64,000 bases of DNA from Nitrospira moscoviensis (GCF_001273775.1 NZ_CP011801.1:806001-870000), one strand, 5' to 3'. Shown: positions 9,112 through 18,935, counted from the stretch's first letter. Numbers and translations: made by a program. The notes: a model not told the origin generated them from the sequence alone.

Positions 9112-9990
9112 ATGTGGATGGTGAATTTGCGCGCCCCCTACAATGCGAGGCGACTGGCCCTCGTCATCGCCGTCGTCCTGGTGCTCGGCTTCTTCCTGCT
9201 GCCCAACCAGACTCAAAGCCTGTTTCAGCAGCTCGGTGGGCCGATCGGATGGATCGTGAGCTGGCCGCTGCGCGCGCTCAGCGGTGTGCACGACGGGATC
9301 GGCGACCTGTGGGACCATTATGTCGCCCTGCAGGGCGTCGAGGAAGAGAACCGGCAGCTGCGCAAGGAGGTGGAGTATCTGCAGGAACAGAACAGTCAAC
9401 TCCGGGAAGCCGCCGCGGCGACCGAGCGGTTGACGGCGCTGCTGGAATTCAAGGCGCAGGCGCTGCCCACCATGATCGCGGCGCAGGTCATCGGGCGGGA
9501 CACCGGCAACTGGTACCGCACGCTCATTCTGAACAAAGGCCGGGCGGACGGCATCGAACCCGACATGGGGGTCATCACCTCGGCCGGCGTGGTGGGGCGC
9601 ATCGTCAAGACGACGGCCGCCACCTCCGTGGTGCTGCTGGTGACCGATCCCAATAACGCGATCGCCGGATTGATCCAACGCACGCGGGATGAAGGCATTG
9701 TCGAAGGGACCACGCAGGGCATGGCCCGGTTGAAATACATTCCCTTGTTGTCGAGCGTGCGGGCCGGCGATCGTGTCGTTACCTCCGGCCTCGTGGGCGG
9801 CTTCCCCCGCGGCCTGGCGATCGGGACGATCACCACCATCGACAAGGAAGAAGGCGCGTTGTTTCAATCCGCCGAGCTGACGCCCGAAGTGGACGCCAAC
9901 CGCGTGGAAGAAGTGTTGGTGATCCAATCGCCCTATGTGCCGACCGAAGGGGAGCGGTTGGGACCGCCGGCGGCCAAACCGAAGTCATGA
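9112..9990 (+). CDS. mreC: Rod-shape-determining protein MreC
   Basis: 292 aa. A single N-terminal membrane segment (about residues 13-31) is followed by a coiled coil (about 75-110, with repeats of E-E-N-R-Q-L-R-K-E-V and L-Q-E-Q-N-S-Q-L-R). Then comes the beta-barrel periplasmic domain with V-I-G-R-D-T-G-N-W and G-V-V-G-R-I-V. MreC links MreB on the inside to PBP2 and the peptidoglycan machinery outside. It starts 12 bases after mreB and overlaps mreD by 4 bases (ATGA). Confidence 0.95.
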   Translation: MWMVNLRAPYNARRLALVIAVVLVLGFFLLPNQTQSLFQQLGGPIGWIVSWPLRALSGVHDGIGDLWDHYVALQGVEEENRQLRKEVEYLQEQNSQLREAAAATERLTALLEFKAQALPTMIAAQVIGRDTGNWYRTLILNKGRADGIEPDMGVITSAGVVGRIVKTTAATSVVLLVTDPNNAIAGLIQRTRDEGIVEGTTQGMARLKYIPLLSSVRAGDRVVTSGLVGGFPRGLAIGTITTIDKEEGALFQSAELTPEVDANRVEEVLVIQSPYVPTEGERLGPPAAKPKS

Positions 9991-10487
9991 AAGTCCTCTG
10001 GTACACCCTGCTGATCATCCTCTTGGTGCCGGTTCAAGCGATCCTGTTGCCCCATGTCAGCGTGTGGAACGTCAAGCCGGATCTCGGCTTGATCGCCGTC
10101 TGCCTGATCGGCTTCCTTGCCGGAGAGCTGGACGGTCTTCTCGTCGGCCTGGCCTTGGGATGGATCATGAGCCTGTTTTCCGCCGAAGATCTGGGGTATA
10201 GCATGGTGACCAAGGGGGGGATCGGCCTGCTGGCGGGCGTGGCCGGCCGTCAAGTGGCGCATGTGACGCCCGCCGTGCTCGTGGTCGCACTGCTGATTGC
10301 CTCCGGCGCAGCGGGATTGGCGATGGCGACGGCTCTGCGCCCGAACGATCAATTGGGTGTGTGGTGGGCGCTGCGGACCGTGGTGCTGCCGCAGGCGTGT
10401 TACGATGCGGCGGTGGGAGGCGCGCTCTATTGGCTGGCATGGAGCCGGCTGACCATCGACCGACTGACGCTGGACCAGCGGATCTGA
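9987..10487 (+). CDS. mreD: Rod-shape-determining protein MreD
   Basis: 166 aa integral membrane protein with about five hydrophobic helices, consistent with MreD of the cell-elongation complex. Sequence similarity within MreD is low, but L-L-P-H-V-S-V-W-N-V-K-P-D-L-G-L-I near the N-terminus and a G-L-x-L-G-W-I-M-S-L-F-S segment fit the family. Its position, overlapping mreC by 4 bases and 10 bases ahead of the PBP2 gene, makes the call firm. Confidence 0.92.
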   Translation: MKVLWYTLLIILLVPVQAILLPHVSVWNVKPDLGLIAVCLIGFLAGELDGLLVGLALGWIMSLFSAEDLGYSMVTKGGIGLLAGVAGRQVAHVTPAVLVVALLIASGAAGLAMATALRPNDQLGVWWALRTVVLPQACYDAAVGGALYWLAWSRLTIDRLTLDQRI

Positions 10488-10497
10488 GCGAGGGGCT

Positions 10498-12366
10498 ATG
10501 GCGGCGGGACTCTATCCGGAAGCGGAGCTCGGCGAATTGCAACGGCGGCTCGCGATCCTCCGCGTGGGGCTGTTGCTCGTCGTCGCGCTGCTGGGCCTTC
10601 GCCTGTGGCACCTGCAGATCCGTGAAGGACCCTATTACCGCGACCTCTCGGAGAACAATCGGACCAGACTGGTCTTGCTGGAACCGGCCCGCGGCCTGAT
10701 CTATGACCGGCACGGCGTCCTGCTGGCGAACAACGTGCCGAGCTTCAGTTTGTACGTCACGTTGGAAGACGTGAAGGATCGCGAGGCGTTGATCCAGCAG
10801 CTGACCGACTTGCTGGGATTGGATCCGGCGCTGATCCGGAAAAAGCTCGGCGGCAAAGGCAGCAAGCTGCTGCCGCGCAAGATCAAGGACCGGCTCACGT
10901 TGCGCGACGCCACGGTGATCGAATCGCATCGGCTGGATTTGCCGGGCGTCATGATTCAGGTCGAGTCGCAGCGCAATTACCCCGGCGGCGTGACGGCGGC
11001 GCATCTTCTCGGCTATGTGGGGGAAATTTCGGCCGAGCAGTTGGAAAAGCCGGAGTTCGCCGACCTGCACCAGGGCAGCATCGTCGGGCAATACGGAGTC
11101 GAAAAGTCGTTCGACCGGCACGTTCGCGGCCAGGCCGGCCAGAAGAGCGTCGAGGTCGATGCGCTCGGTCATGAGAAGAAAGCGGCGGTGGTGGAAAAGC
11201 CGCAGGCGGGGAACGATCTGTACCTCACGATCGACGTGCGGCTCCAGAAAGTTGCGGAGGACTTGCTCGGCGACGAGTCGGGCGCCATCGTGGCCCTGGA
11301 TCCGACGAACGGCGATATCCTCGCGATGGCCAGCCGTCCCGCCTTCGATCCGAACGTCCTGTCGCGGGAGCTGACGGCGAAGCAGTGGGTGGAAATCGTC
11401 CAGGACGAAGGCCGGCCGCTGAATAACCGGGCGTCACAGGGGCAGTATCCGCCGGGCTCGACGTTCAAAGTGCCGATGGCGGTGGCGGCTCTGGAAAGCA
11501 AGACCATGTCGCCCTCGAGCACCGTGCACTGTAACGGCGGCTACCAATTCGGCAAACGCCTCTATCACGACTGGAAAGCCGGCGGGCATGGTTCGGTGGA
11601 TCTCCATACGGCGCTGGTGCACTCGTGCGACGTGTACTTTTACACCGTCGGGCAGCGGATGGGGATCGACGTGATGGCCGAATTCGGCAAGGAATTCGGG
11701 CTCGGCCAGGTGACCGGCATCGAGCTGCCGTCGGAGCGACAAGGCATCATGCCGTCCTCCGCTTGGAAGCAAAAAGCCAGGAACGAGCCGTGGTTGCCCG
11801 GTGAAACGATCTCGGCGGCGATCGGGCAGGGCTACGTCACGGTGACGCCGCTGCAAATGGCGAGTATGATCGGCACCGTAGCCAACGACGGGGTCAATTA
11901 TCGGCCGCGCCTCGTGCAGGCGATCATGGACCGGACGACCGGAAATCTTCAAGAATTGCCGGCGGTGCCGCGCGGGAAAGTCAGCGCCAAACCCGAGACG
12001 TTCCGGCTGATCAAGGAAGCCTTGGCGGACGTCGTCAAGGTCGGGACGGCCACGAGGGCGAAATCCTCCCTGGTCACGATCGCCGGGAAAACCGGCACGG
12101 CCCAGACGGCGGCGCTGCGGACCGGTCCGGAGAAGGACATCCCGAAGAAGTTTCGCGATCATGCCTGGTTTGTGGCGTTTGCGCCGGTTGACACGCCGAA
12201 GATCGCCGTGGCCGTACTGGCCGAGCACATGGGGCATGGCGGCTCCGCGGCGGCGCCGCTGGCGAAAGAAGTGATCGAAACCTATATCAGGCTTGCGCCG
12301 CAAGTCCCGATGGTGATTTCGGATTCGTCGTCCGCCGCGCCGCCGCGCCCTTCGGGACAGTCATGA
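10498..12366 (+). CDS. mrdA: Penicillin-binding protein 2 (elongasome transpeptidase)
   Basis: 622 aa, class B PBP. One N-terminal anchor (about residues 20-41) precedes the dimerisation domain starting with R-G-L-I-Y-D-R-H-G-V-L-L-A. The transpeptidase domain has the active serine S321 in P-P-G-S-T-F-K, the second motif as S-C-D, and K-T-G-T-A-Q toward the C-terminus. PBP2 cross-links lateral-wall peptidoglycan together with RodA, whose gene overlaps this stop by 4 bases. The N-terminal order and the pairing with rodA separate it from FtsI. Confidence 0.96.
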   Translation: MAAGLYPEAELGELQRRLAILRVGLLLVVALLGLRLWHLQIREGPYYRDLSENNRTRLVLLEPARGLIYDRHGVLLANNVPSFSLYVTLEDVKDREALIQQLTDLLGLDPALIRKKLGGKGSKLLPRKIKDRLTLRDATVIESHRLDLPGVMIQVESQRNYPGGVTAAHLLGYVGEISAEQLEKPEFADLHQGSIVGQYGVEKSFDRHVRGQAGQKSVEVDALGHEKKAAVVEKPQAGNDLYLTIDVRLQKVAEDLLGDESGAIVALDPTNGDILAMASRPAFDPNVLSRELTAKQWVEIVQDEGRPLNNRASQGQYPPGSTFKVPMAVAALESKTMSPSSTVHCNGGYQFGKRLYHDWKAGGHGSVDLHTALVHSCDVYFYTVGQRMGIDVMAEFGKEFGLGQVTGIELPSERQGIMPSSAWKQKARNEPWLPGETISAAIGQGYVTVTPLQMASMIGTVANDGVNYRPRLVQAIMDRTTGNLQELPAVPRGKVSAKPETFRLIKEALADVVKVGTATRAKSSLVTIAGKTGTAQTAALRTGPEKDIPKKFRDHAWFVAFAPVDTPKIAVAVLAEHMGHGGSAAAPLAKEVIETYIRLAPQVPMVISDSSSAAPPRPSGQS

Positions 12367-13484
12367 TCGACCGGCTCATCGACAATCGCGGGCTCGACAA
12401 CTTCGATGTGCGCTATCTGGCGCTGATCGTTGCGATCCTTGGCATCGGGGTCCTGTCGATCCACAGCGTCACCCACGCGCAGCAAGGCGGGGTGGCGCCG
12501 TACTATCTCAAGCAGTTGGTCTGGATCGGGTTCGGTGCGCTGGCGTTCGTTGTCATGCTGGTGTCCGACTACCATCGCATCGCCCGGCTCGCCTATCCGG
12601 CCTACGCGATCGTGTTGCTCATGCTGGCGTATGTCCTCGTGGAGGGTCGGACGAGCAAGGGGGCGCAGCGGTGGATCGCCTTGGGGCCGTTCAGCTTCCA
12701 GCCGTCCGAGTTTGCGAAGCTGGTGCTGATCCTCGTGCTGGCGCACTATTATTCGAAGGCGCCGCGGATCGGCTGGCTGCAGCGCGTGATCTTGCCGGGA
12801 CTCCTGATGCTGCCGGGCCTGGTTCTGATTCTCAAACAGCCGGACCTCGGAAGCGCTTTGAGCTTCATGGCCGTCTACGCCGCTATGTTATTAATGGTAG
12901 GGGTTCGGTCCCAGGCTCTCGGGGTCATCCTGTTGTTTTCGGTCATGCTGTTCCCCTTCGCCTGGGAGGGGCTCTGGGGGTCCTTGCATGATTATCAGCG
13001 ACAGCGCATTATGGCGTTCGTCGATCCGGAGTATGATCCGGGGGGAAAGGGCTATCACGCGTTGCAGTCCCGCATCGCGATCGGCTCGGGGGAGCTGATG
13101 GGCAAGGGCTTGTACGGCGGGACGCAAAGCCAGCTGAAGTTTTTGCCAGAAGGGCATACGGATTTCGTCTTCGCGGTGTTCGCGGAAGAATGGGGCTTCC
13201 TCGGCGTGCTGCTGCTGCTGGTCCTGTTTGTGGCGCTCATCTGGCTCTCGCTGGAGATCGCCGCGAAGGCGAAGGATCAATTGGGCGCTCTGCTGGCCGC
13301 GGGGATCGTCGCCATGCTCTGCTTCTGCGTCGTCGTCAACATCGGCATGACGGCCGGGATGTTCCCGATCGTCGGGATTCCGCTGCCGCTGATGAGCTAC
13401 GGCGGGAGCGCGACCGTGATGACGATGGCGTCGCTGGGTTTGCTGTTGAATGTCAAACGCCGTCGGTTGAGTTTGTTTTATTGA
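12363..13484 (+). CDS. rodA: Peptidoglycan glycosyltransferase RodA
   Basis: 373 aa SEDS-family polytopic protein with about ten membrane helices. Signature segments include G-A-Q-R-W-I-A-L-G-P-F-S-F-Q-P-S-E-F-A-K, L-K-Q-P-D-L-G-S-A, G-Y-H-A-L-Q-S-R-I-A-I-G-S-G and P-L-P-L-M-S-Y-G-G-S-A near the end. RodA polymerises lipid II in the elongation complex. It overlaps mrdA by 4 bases and is the last gene of the shape operon; a 151-base gap without recognisable signals follows before rng. Confidence 0.96.
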   Translation: MIDRLIDNRGLDNFDVRYLALIVAILGIGVLSIHSVTHAQQGGVAPYYLKQLVWIGFGALAFVVMLVSDYHRIARLAYPAYAIVLLMLAYVLVEGRTSKGAQRWIALGPFSFQPSEFAKLVLILVLAHYYSKAPRIGWLQRVILPGLLMLPGLVLILKQPDLGSALSFMAVYAAMLLMVGVRSQALGVILLFSVMLFPFAWEGLWGSLHDYQRQRIMAFVDPEYDPGGKGYHALQSRIAIGSGELMGKGLYGGTQSQLKFLPEGHTDFVFAVFAEEWGFLGVLLLLVLFVALIWLSLEIAAKAKDQLGALLAAGIVAMLCFCVVVNIGMTAGMFPIVGIPLPLMSYGGSATVMTMASLGLLLNVKRRRLSLFY

Positions 13485-13635
13485 GTGCAATCCGCGCAGG
13501 CCGGAGGCGTGCGCGAAGAAGAATCGTGAGCGGCCGGAGGAGCCGGCCGGTGAGCGGATGGTCGGACCTGGGCGGTTACGCCTGCGTCCAGCGCTCACCG
13601 CGCCGCCTCGGCGCTCGAAGACAGAAGGAGTGAAT

Positions 13636-15144
13636 ATGGGAGTTGAGATTGCGATTACAGTCTCGCGGGAGGAAACCCGCGTGGCGGTGTTGGATAACGG
13701 CGTGGTCACCGACCTGTTCGGGGACCGGGCCAAACACAAGGACTTCGTCGGCAACATCTATAAGGGCAAGGTGGCGAAGGTGCTGCCGGGCATGCAGGCG
13801 GCATTCGTCGACATCGGCCTGGAGAAGGCGGCCTTCATGCACGTGTCGGACCTTTCGGTGGATGCCGAGCCGGGCGACATGCTGGTCGATGCCGAGGAAG
13901 ACGAGAAGGATTCGGATGTGCTCCGCCCGAAACGGCAGAGCGCCAAGCCGATCGAACAGCTCCTCACCGAAGGGCAGGAGCTGATGGTGCAGATTTCCAA
14001 AGGCCCCATCGGCACGAAAGGGCCGCGAGTGACGACCTATGTGTCGCTGCCCGGCCGCTATCTCGTCTTCATGCCGAACGTCGAGCATATCGGCGTGTCG
14101 CGACGGATCGCGCGCGATGAGGAGCGGGCCCGGCTCAAAGACATCATGCGCCGCGTGCGGCGCCCGGGCTGCGGGTACATCGTGCGGACGGTCAGCGAGG
14201 GCGTGAAGGAGGACGAGCTGAAGTCCGACGTGGACTTCCTGCACGTCCTCTGGCAGGACATTCTGAACAATCGGGACACGTTGCCGCCGCCGGCGCTGCT
14301 GCACAGCGATCTGAGTCTGAGCTTCCGCGTCGTGCGCGATTTGTTCGGCAAGAAGGTGGATCGGTTGTGGATCGATTCGCGCGAAGAGTACGAAGCGATC
14401 CGTGACTTCGTGCAGCGGTTCTCTCCCGAGCAGACGTCCCGCATTCATTTCTACGACAAGGACGAGCCCTTGTTCGACTACATGGGCGTGGAGCAGGAAA
14501 TCACCCGCGCCATGAGCCGGAAGGTGTGGCTCAAGTCCGGCGGCTACCTGGTGATCGACCATACGGAAGCCATGACGGTGATCGACGTCAACACCGGACG
14601 GTTCGTCGGCAAGCGCGACCAGGAGGAGACCATTCTCCGGAACAACCTGGAAGCCGCCAAGGAGGTCGCCTATCAGATCAAGCTCCGCGGGATCGGCGGC
14701 ATCATCATCGTGGACTTCATCGACATGGAGCGGGAGAAAAATCGCGACAAGGTCTATCACGCTCTGGTCGACGCGATGGCGTCCGACAAGGCGCGGACCC
14801 GCATCTCCCGCATCTCCGATCTCGGGCTGATCGAAATCTCCCGCGAGCGGGTGCGCGAAGATCTGCTGCGCTCGCTTTCGGAGCCCTGCCGGTACTGCGA
14901 GGGGCGCGGCTATACGAAGTCTCCGACGACGGTGGCGTATGAAATTTTCCGGGAGATTCGACGCATCGGGCAGTCGGTGGATCACCAGCGGATCGTCATC
15001 GGCGCGCATCCCACCGTGGCCGAGCTCCTGCAGGACGAAGAGCGCCAGGGCGTCGAAACGCTGGAGCGGGAATGCTCGGCGAAAATCATCGTGACCCCCG
15101 ACGACAAGCTGCACTTGGAGCAATACGATCTCGTCACGTTCTAA
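13636..15144 (+). CDS. rng: Ribonuclease G/E family endoribonuclease
   Basis: 502 aa, the length of RNase G rather than the longer RNase E. An S1 RNA-binding domain covers about residues 38-125 (G-N-I-Y-K-G-K-V, A-A-F-V-D-I-G). The metal-binding catalytic aspartates are in V-I-D-V-N-T-G-R-F and in I-I-V-D-F-I-D-M. The zinc-link motif C-R-Y-C-E-G-R-G is near residue 419. It trims rRNA and decays mRNA. The start at 13636 is chosen because it follows AAGGAG by six bases; the frame is open 78 bases further up without homology. Confidence 0.94.
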   Translation: MGVEIAITVSREETRVAVLDNGVVTDLFGDRAKHKDFVGNIYKGKVAKVLPGMQAAFVDIGLEKAAFMHVSDLSVDAEPGDMLVDAEEDEKDSDVLRPKRQSAKPIEQLLTEGQELMVQISKGPIGTKGPRVTTYVSLPGRYLVFMPNVEHIGVSRRIARDEERARLKDIMRRVRRPGCGYIVRTVSEGVKEDELKSDVDFLHVLWQDILNNRDTLPPPALLHSDLSLSFRVVRDLFGKKVDRLWIDSREEYEAIRDFVQRFSPEQTSRIHFYDKDEPLFDYMGVEQEITRAMSRKVWLKSGGYLVIDHTEAMTVIDVNTGRFVGKRDQEETILRNNLEAAKEVAYQIKLRGIGGIIIVDFIDMEREKNRDKVYHALVDAMASDKARTRISRISDLGLIEISRERVREDLLRSLSEPCRYCEGRGYTKSPTTVAYEIFREIRRIGQSVDHQRIVIGAHPTVAELLQDEERQGVETLERECSAKIIVTPDDKLHLEQYDLVTF

Positions 15145-15204
15145 GTCCGTCGGCATCTCATGCGGGTGACCCGCCCTCGATCTCTGTGTGTGTGATCGGC
15201 GTCT

Positions 15205-16323
15205 ATGGATCCCGTTCAACTGGTGTCGTGGCTGTCGCTGCAGGCGATCGAAGGGATCGGCGACCGAACGCTCGTCAGGCTGGTGCAGGCGTTCGGCGAT
15301 CCGCAGGCGGTGTCGGCGGCGCCGGCCGGAGAGCTCCTGCGAGCGGGCTGCAGCGCCGAGCTGGCCGAACGCATCAGGCGCGGGCCGGATGCCACGGTCC
15401 GTCAGCAGATCGATCGGCAAGTCAGGGCGGTCGAACGGTCGAAGATCGACGTTCTGACGATCTTCGATCCCCGGTATCCCGGACGTTTGCGGGCGATTCC
15501 CGATCCGCCGCCGCTCCTGTACGTGTCCGGTTCGTTGGAAAAGCAGGACGACGCGGCGGTGGCGATCGTCGGAGGACGGCGGGCCACGCACACCGGACGC
15601 CTCGTCACCGAAGACATCGCCCGGGACCTCGCCGCAGCGGGCGTGACGATCGTCAGCGGGCTTGCCCGGGGCATCGATGCCGCCGCGCACCGGGGGGCGC
15701 TCGCCGGCAAGGGGCGGACCATCGCCGTGCTGGGCTGCGGCATCGACCGGACCTATCCGCCCGAACATCACGCGCTCCGTCGCAGCATCGAAGCGCACGG
15801 AGCGGTGCTGTCCGAATTGCCGATCGGCGCTTCGCCGCAGAGCCATCACTTTCCGCGGCGCAATCGGATCATCAGCGGGCTGGCGTTGGGCGTGCTGGTG
15901 GGCGAGGCGGCGGTGGACAGCGGATCGCTCATCACCGCCAAGTTGGCGCTCGATCAGGGGCGGGAGGTGTTCGCCGTGCCCGGTTCGGTGAAAGAAGCGG
16001 CCTGCCGAGGATCGAACGGTCTGATCAAGGAGGGCGCGAAGCTCGTCGAGCGCGCGCAGGACATTCTGGACGAAATCCTGCCGCAGCTCGACGCGCGCAT
16101 GCGGGCGGCTCTGTCGACCGGTGTGGCGCCCGTCGTGAACGCGCCGCCGTCGGGAAAAGAGGCCACGCTCGTCTATGAGTTGCTGTCCTCCGACGCGCAG
16201 TCGGTGGACGCCGTGATCGCACGCACCGGATTGAGCGCGGCGCAAGTCGCCGCCGTCCTGCTCTCATTGGAGTTGAGCGGCCACGTTCGGCAGCTGCCCG
16301 GGCAGCACTACATCCGCGCGTAA
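15205..16323 (+). CDS. dprA: DNA-processing protein DprA
   Basis: 372 aa. An N-terminal helix-hairpin-helix region has L-Q-A-I-E-G-I-G-D-R-T-L. The Rossmann-fold core follows, with V-A-I-V-G-G-R-R-A-T, S-G-L-A-R-G-I-D-A-A-A-H, G-C-G-I-D-R-T-Y-P and A-L-D-Q-G-R-E-V-F-A-V-P-G. A C-terminal winged-helix domain covers about residues 300-370. DprA loads RecA onto incoming single-stranded DNA during natural transformation and is widely kept even in strains not known to be competent. It lies 60 bases after rng and 83 before topA; dprA next to topA is a common arrangement. Confidence 0.95.
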   Translation: MDPVQLVSWLSLQAIEGIGDRTLVRLVQAFGDPQAVSAAPAGELLRAGCSAELAERIRRGPDATVRQQIDRQVRAVERSKIDVLTIFDPRYPGRLRAIPDPPPLLYVSGSLEKQDDAAVAIVGGRRATHTGRLVTEDIARDLAAAGVTIVSGLARGIDAAAHRGALAGKGRTIAVLGCGIDRTYPPEHHALRRSIEAHGAVLSELPIGASPQSHHFPRRNRIISGLALGVLVGEAAVDSGSLITAKLALDQGREVFAVPGSVKEAACRGSNGLIKEGAKLVERAQDILDEILPQLDARMRAALSTGVAPVVNAPPSGKEATLVYELLSSDAQSVDAVIARTGLSAAQVAAVLLSLELSGHVRQLPGQHYIRA

Positions 16324-16406
16324 GTGGGTCGAGTCCAGCATTCTAGTTGCAGGATTGTCGGATATTTGGTACGGATGATACAGTTTGTCACCGAGATGGA
16401 GTCGAC

Positions 16407-18749
16407 ATGGCGAAATCGCTGATCATCGTTGAGTCGCCGACCAAGGCGAAGACGATCACCAAATATCTGGGACGCGGCTACACGGTCATGGCGTCGGTCG
16501 GGCACGTGAAGGATCTGCCGACGAGCAAGCTCGGCGTCGATCTGGAGAACGACTTCGAGCCGCAGTACGTCACGATCAAGGGGAAATCCAAAGTTCTGGC
16601 GGAGATCAAGAAGAAAGCCGAGGACGCCGACAAAGTGTTCCTCGCGCCGGACCCCGACCGCGAAGGCGAGGCGATTGCCTGGCACATCGCGCAGGAGCTG
16701 AACGGGAAGGCGAAGAAACGGAAGAAGGACGGCAAGGTCTTCCGGGTGCTGTTCAACGAGATCACGGAATCGGCGATCAAGCGCGCGCTGCAATCTCCGG
16801 GCGAAATCGACATGAAGCTGGTCAACGCGCAGCAGGCGCGCCGGGTGCTGGACCGCATCGTCGGCTATCAAGGCAGCCAGCTGCTCTGGAACAAGGTCCG
16901 GCGCGGTTTGAGCATGGGGCGGGTCCAATCGGTGGCTGTGCGCTTGATCTGCGAGCGGGAAGCGGAGCGCGAGGCGTTCCGGCCGGAAGAATATTGGTCG
17001 ATCACGGCGCTGCTGGCGGGCGCGAATCCGCCGTCGTTCGACGCCAAGCTGCACAGCATCAACGGGGAAGAGGCCTCCATCGAGAACGGCGAGCAGGCGG
17101 CCCGCATCGTCCAGGCGGTCGACGGAAAGACCTTCGTGGTCGAATCGATCGAGCGCCGGGAAAAGAAGCGGAATCCGGTCGCGCCGTTCATCACCAGCCG
17201 GCTCCAGCAGGAGGCGGCGCGCAAGCTGCATTTTTCGCCGAAGAAGACGATGACGCTGGCGCAGCAACTCTACGAAGGCGTCGAAATCGGGACGGAAGGT
17301 CCGACCGGTCTTATCACCTACATGCGAACCGACTCCCCCCGCATCTCGAACGAAGCGATGGCGGAAGCCAGGGACGTGATTCAAGCCCGGTTCGGCGCGG
17401 ACTATCTCCCGGCCACGCCGAACGTCTACAAGACCTCCAAGGCCGCGCAAGAAGCGCACGAAGCCGTCCGCCCGACCTCGGCCGCGCGGGACCCTGAATC
17501 CATCCGGCAGTACTTGGAGCCGGACCAATACAATTTGTACAAGCTGATCTGGAACCGCTTCATCGCCTCGCAGATGGTGCCCGCCATTCTGGACGTGACC
17601 CGGATCGACTCCACGCCGGTCGGCACCAAAGACAAGTACATCTTCCGGTCCACCGGCACGGTCGTGAAGTTCCCCGGCCATACCGCGGTCTATATGGAAG
17701 GCGTCGACAAGGAAGCGCCGACCCACAAGCCGAAGGCCGACCAGGAGGCCGAGGACGACAACGAGCGCCAGTTGCCGACCTTGTCGGAAGGCGAGCACCT
17801 CCGCCTGGTGGCGCAAGAAGGACAGACCGTTCCCGGGCTGACATCCAAACAGCACTTCACCCAGCCTCCGCCGCGCTATAACGAAGCGCTGTTGATCAAG
17901 GAACTGGAGGAGAAGGGGATCGGGCGTCCGTCCACCTATGCGGCGATCATTTCGACCATCCAGGACCGGAAGTACGTCGAAAAAATCGAAGGACGCTTGG
18001 TCCCGACGGAAACCGGGAAGACGGTCAACGACTTCCTGCTGAAGGGCTTTCCAGAATTGATCAATGTCGATTTCACGTCGCATCTTGAAGAGCAGCTCGA
18101 TGAAGTCGAGGAAGGCACGAAGCCGTGGGTGGATGCGGTGCGGGATTTCTACAATCCCTTCACGCGGGAGATGGAGCGGGCCAAGACCATTCCGGGCCCG
18201 AAAGACACGGTCGAACCGCCGACCGACATTCCATGCGAAAAATGCGGCCGGATGATGGAGATCAAGTGGGGCCGGAACGGCAAATTCCTGGCCTGTCCCG
18301 GCTACAAAGCCGATCCTCCCTGCAAGAACACGCAGAACTTCGAAAAACTGCCGGACGGCACCATCAAGATCGTGCCCAAGCAGGAACTGACGACCGACCA
18401 AAAATGCGAGAAGTGCGGCAGTCCGATGGTGGTGAAGTCCGGACGCTTTGGAAAGTTCATCGCCTGCTCCGCCTATCCGGAGTGCAAGACCACCAAACCG
18501 CTCGCCCTCGGCGTGAAGTGTCCGCAGCCCGGCTGCGGCGGCGATTTGGTCCAGAAGCGCACCAGAAAAGGCCGCTCGTTCTACGCCTGCAGCCGGTACC
18601 CGCAATGCGAATTCGCCTTGTGGGATCGTCCCGTCGCCAAGAGCTGCCCGACCTGCCAGGCGCCGTTCCTCATCGAGAAGGTCAGCAAACAGGCCGGCCG
18701 CAGCGTGCAGTGTCGCAATGAAGACTGCGGCTATCGCGAAGCCGGCTGA
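16407..18749 (+). CDS. topA: DNA topoisomerase I
   Basis: 780 aa type IA topoisomerase that relaxes negative supercoils. The N-terminal TOPRIM domain starts I-I-V-E-S-P-T-K-A and has the acidic motif D-P-D-R-E-G-E at about 82-88. The active-site tyrosine is Y305 in T-Y-M-R-T-D-S. The C-terminus carries four cysteine (zinc-ribbon) units beginning with C-E-K-C-G-R, C-E-K-C-G-S, C-P-Q-P-G-C and C-P-T-C, the first three with the usual K-F-x-A-C or F-Y-A-C core. The start is the ATG 20 codons into the open frame, where homology begins. The 227 bases after it hold the bacterioferritin promoter region. Confidence 0.97.
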   Translation: MAKSLIIVESPTKAKTITKYLGRGYTVMASVGHVKDLPTSKLGVDLENDFEPQYVTIKGKSKVLAEIKKKAEDADKVFLAPDPDREGEAIAWHIAQELNGKAKKRKKDGKVFRVLFNEITESAIKRALQSPGEIDMKLVNAQQARRVLDRIVGYQGSQLLWNKVRRGLSMGRVQSVAVRLICEREAEREAFRPEEYWSITALLAGANPPSFDAKLHSINGEEASIENGEQAARIVQAVDGKTFVVESIERREKKRNPVAPFITSRLQQEAARKLHFSPKKTMTLAQQLYEGVEIGTEGPTGLITYMRTDSPRISNEAMAEARDVIQARFGADYLPATPNVYKTSKAAQEAHEAVRPTSAARDPESIRQYLEPDQYNLYKLIWNRFIASQMVPAILDVTRIDSTPVGTKDKYIFRSTGTVVKFPGHTAVYMEGVDKEAPTHKPKADQEAEDDNERQLPTLSEGEHLRLVAQEGQTVPGLTSKQHFTQPPPRYNEALLIKELEEKGIGRPSTYAAIISTIQDRKYVEKIEGRLVPTETGKTVNDFLLKGFPELINVDFTSHLEEQLDEVEEGTKPWVDAVRDFYNPFTREMERAKTIPGPKDTVEPPTDIPCEKCGRMMEIKWGRNGKFLACPGYKADPPCKNTQNFEKLPDGTIKIVPKQELTTDQKCEKCGSPMVVKSGRFGKFIACSAYPECKTTKPLALGVKCPQPGCGGDLVQKRTRKGRSFYACSRYPQCEFALWDRPVAKSCPTCQAPFLIEKVSKQAGRSVQCRNEDCGYREAG

Positions 18750-18845
18750 GCGGGCTTGCCGCGCCACGCACCTCTCCATCTCATCCTCATCGATCTCCTC
18801 TCCTTTTTAGACGGCACGTCGCGTGCGTCCACGGAGCCGCCAGTT

Positions 18846-18877
18846 GAAATTGAGATTTCATGTCGTCGAAATTGAGA
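18846..18877 (+). promoter_or_regulatory. Two direct repeats upstream of the bacterioferritin promoter
   Basis: GAAATTGAGA occurs at 18846-18855 and again at 18868-18877, exactly 22 bases (about two helical turns) apart and ending 29 bases before the -35 box. The near-identical GAAATTGATA lies in the Fur-box-like site in front of fbpA (55604-55613). This fits an activator or Fur-type site; which protein binds is an inference. Confidence 0.45.
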
Positions 18878-18906
18878 AGCCTAATCAAAAATACGTAAAT
18901 TCAATG

Positions 18907-18935
18907 TTGACGGCATCGCACGCAGCTTGGATAAT
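18907..18935 (+). promoter_or_regulatory. Sigma-70 promoter of the bacterioferritin pair
   Basis: TTGACG at 18907-18912 and GATAAT at 18930-18935 are separated by 17 bases, very close to consensus. The start codon at 18977 follows with an AAAGGAGG ribosome site at 18965-18972. Both boxes lie in AT-rich sequence. Confidence 0.7.
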
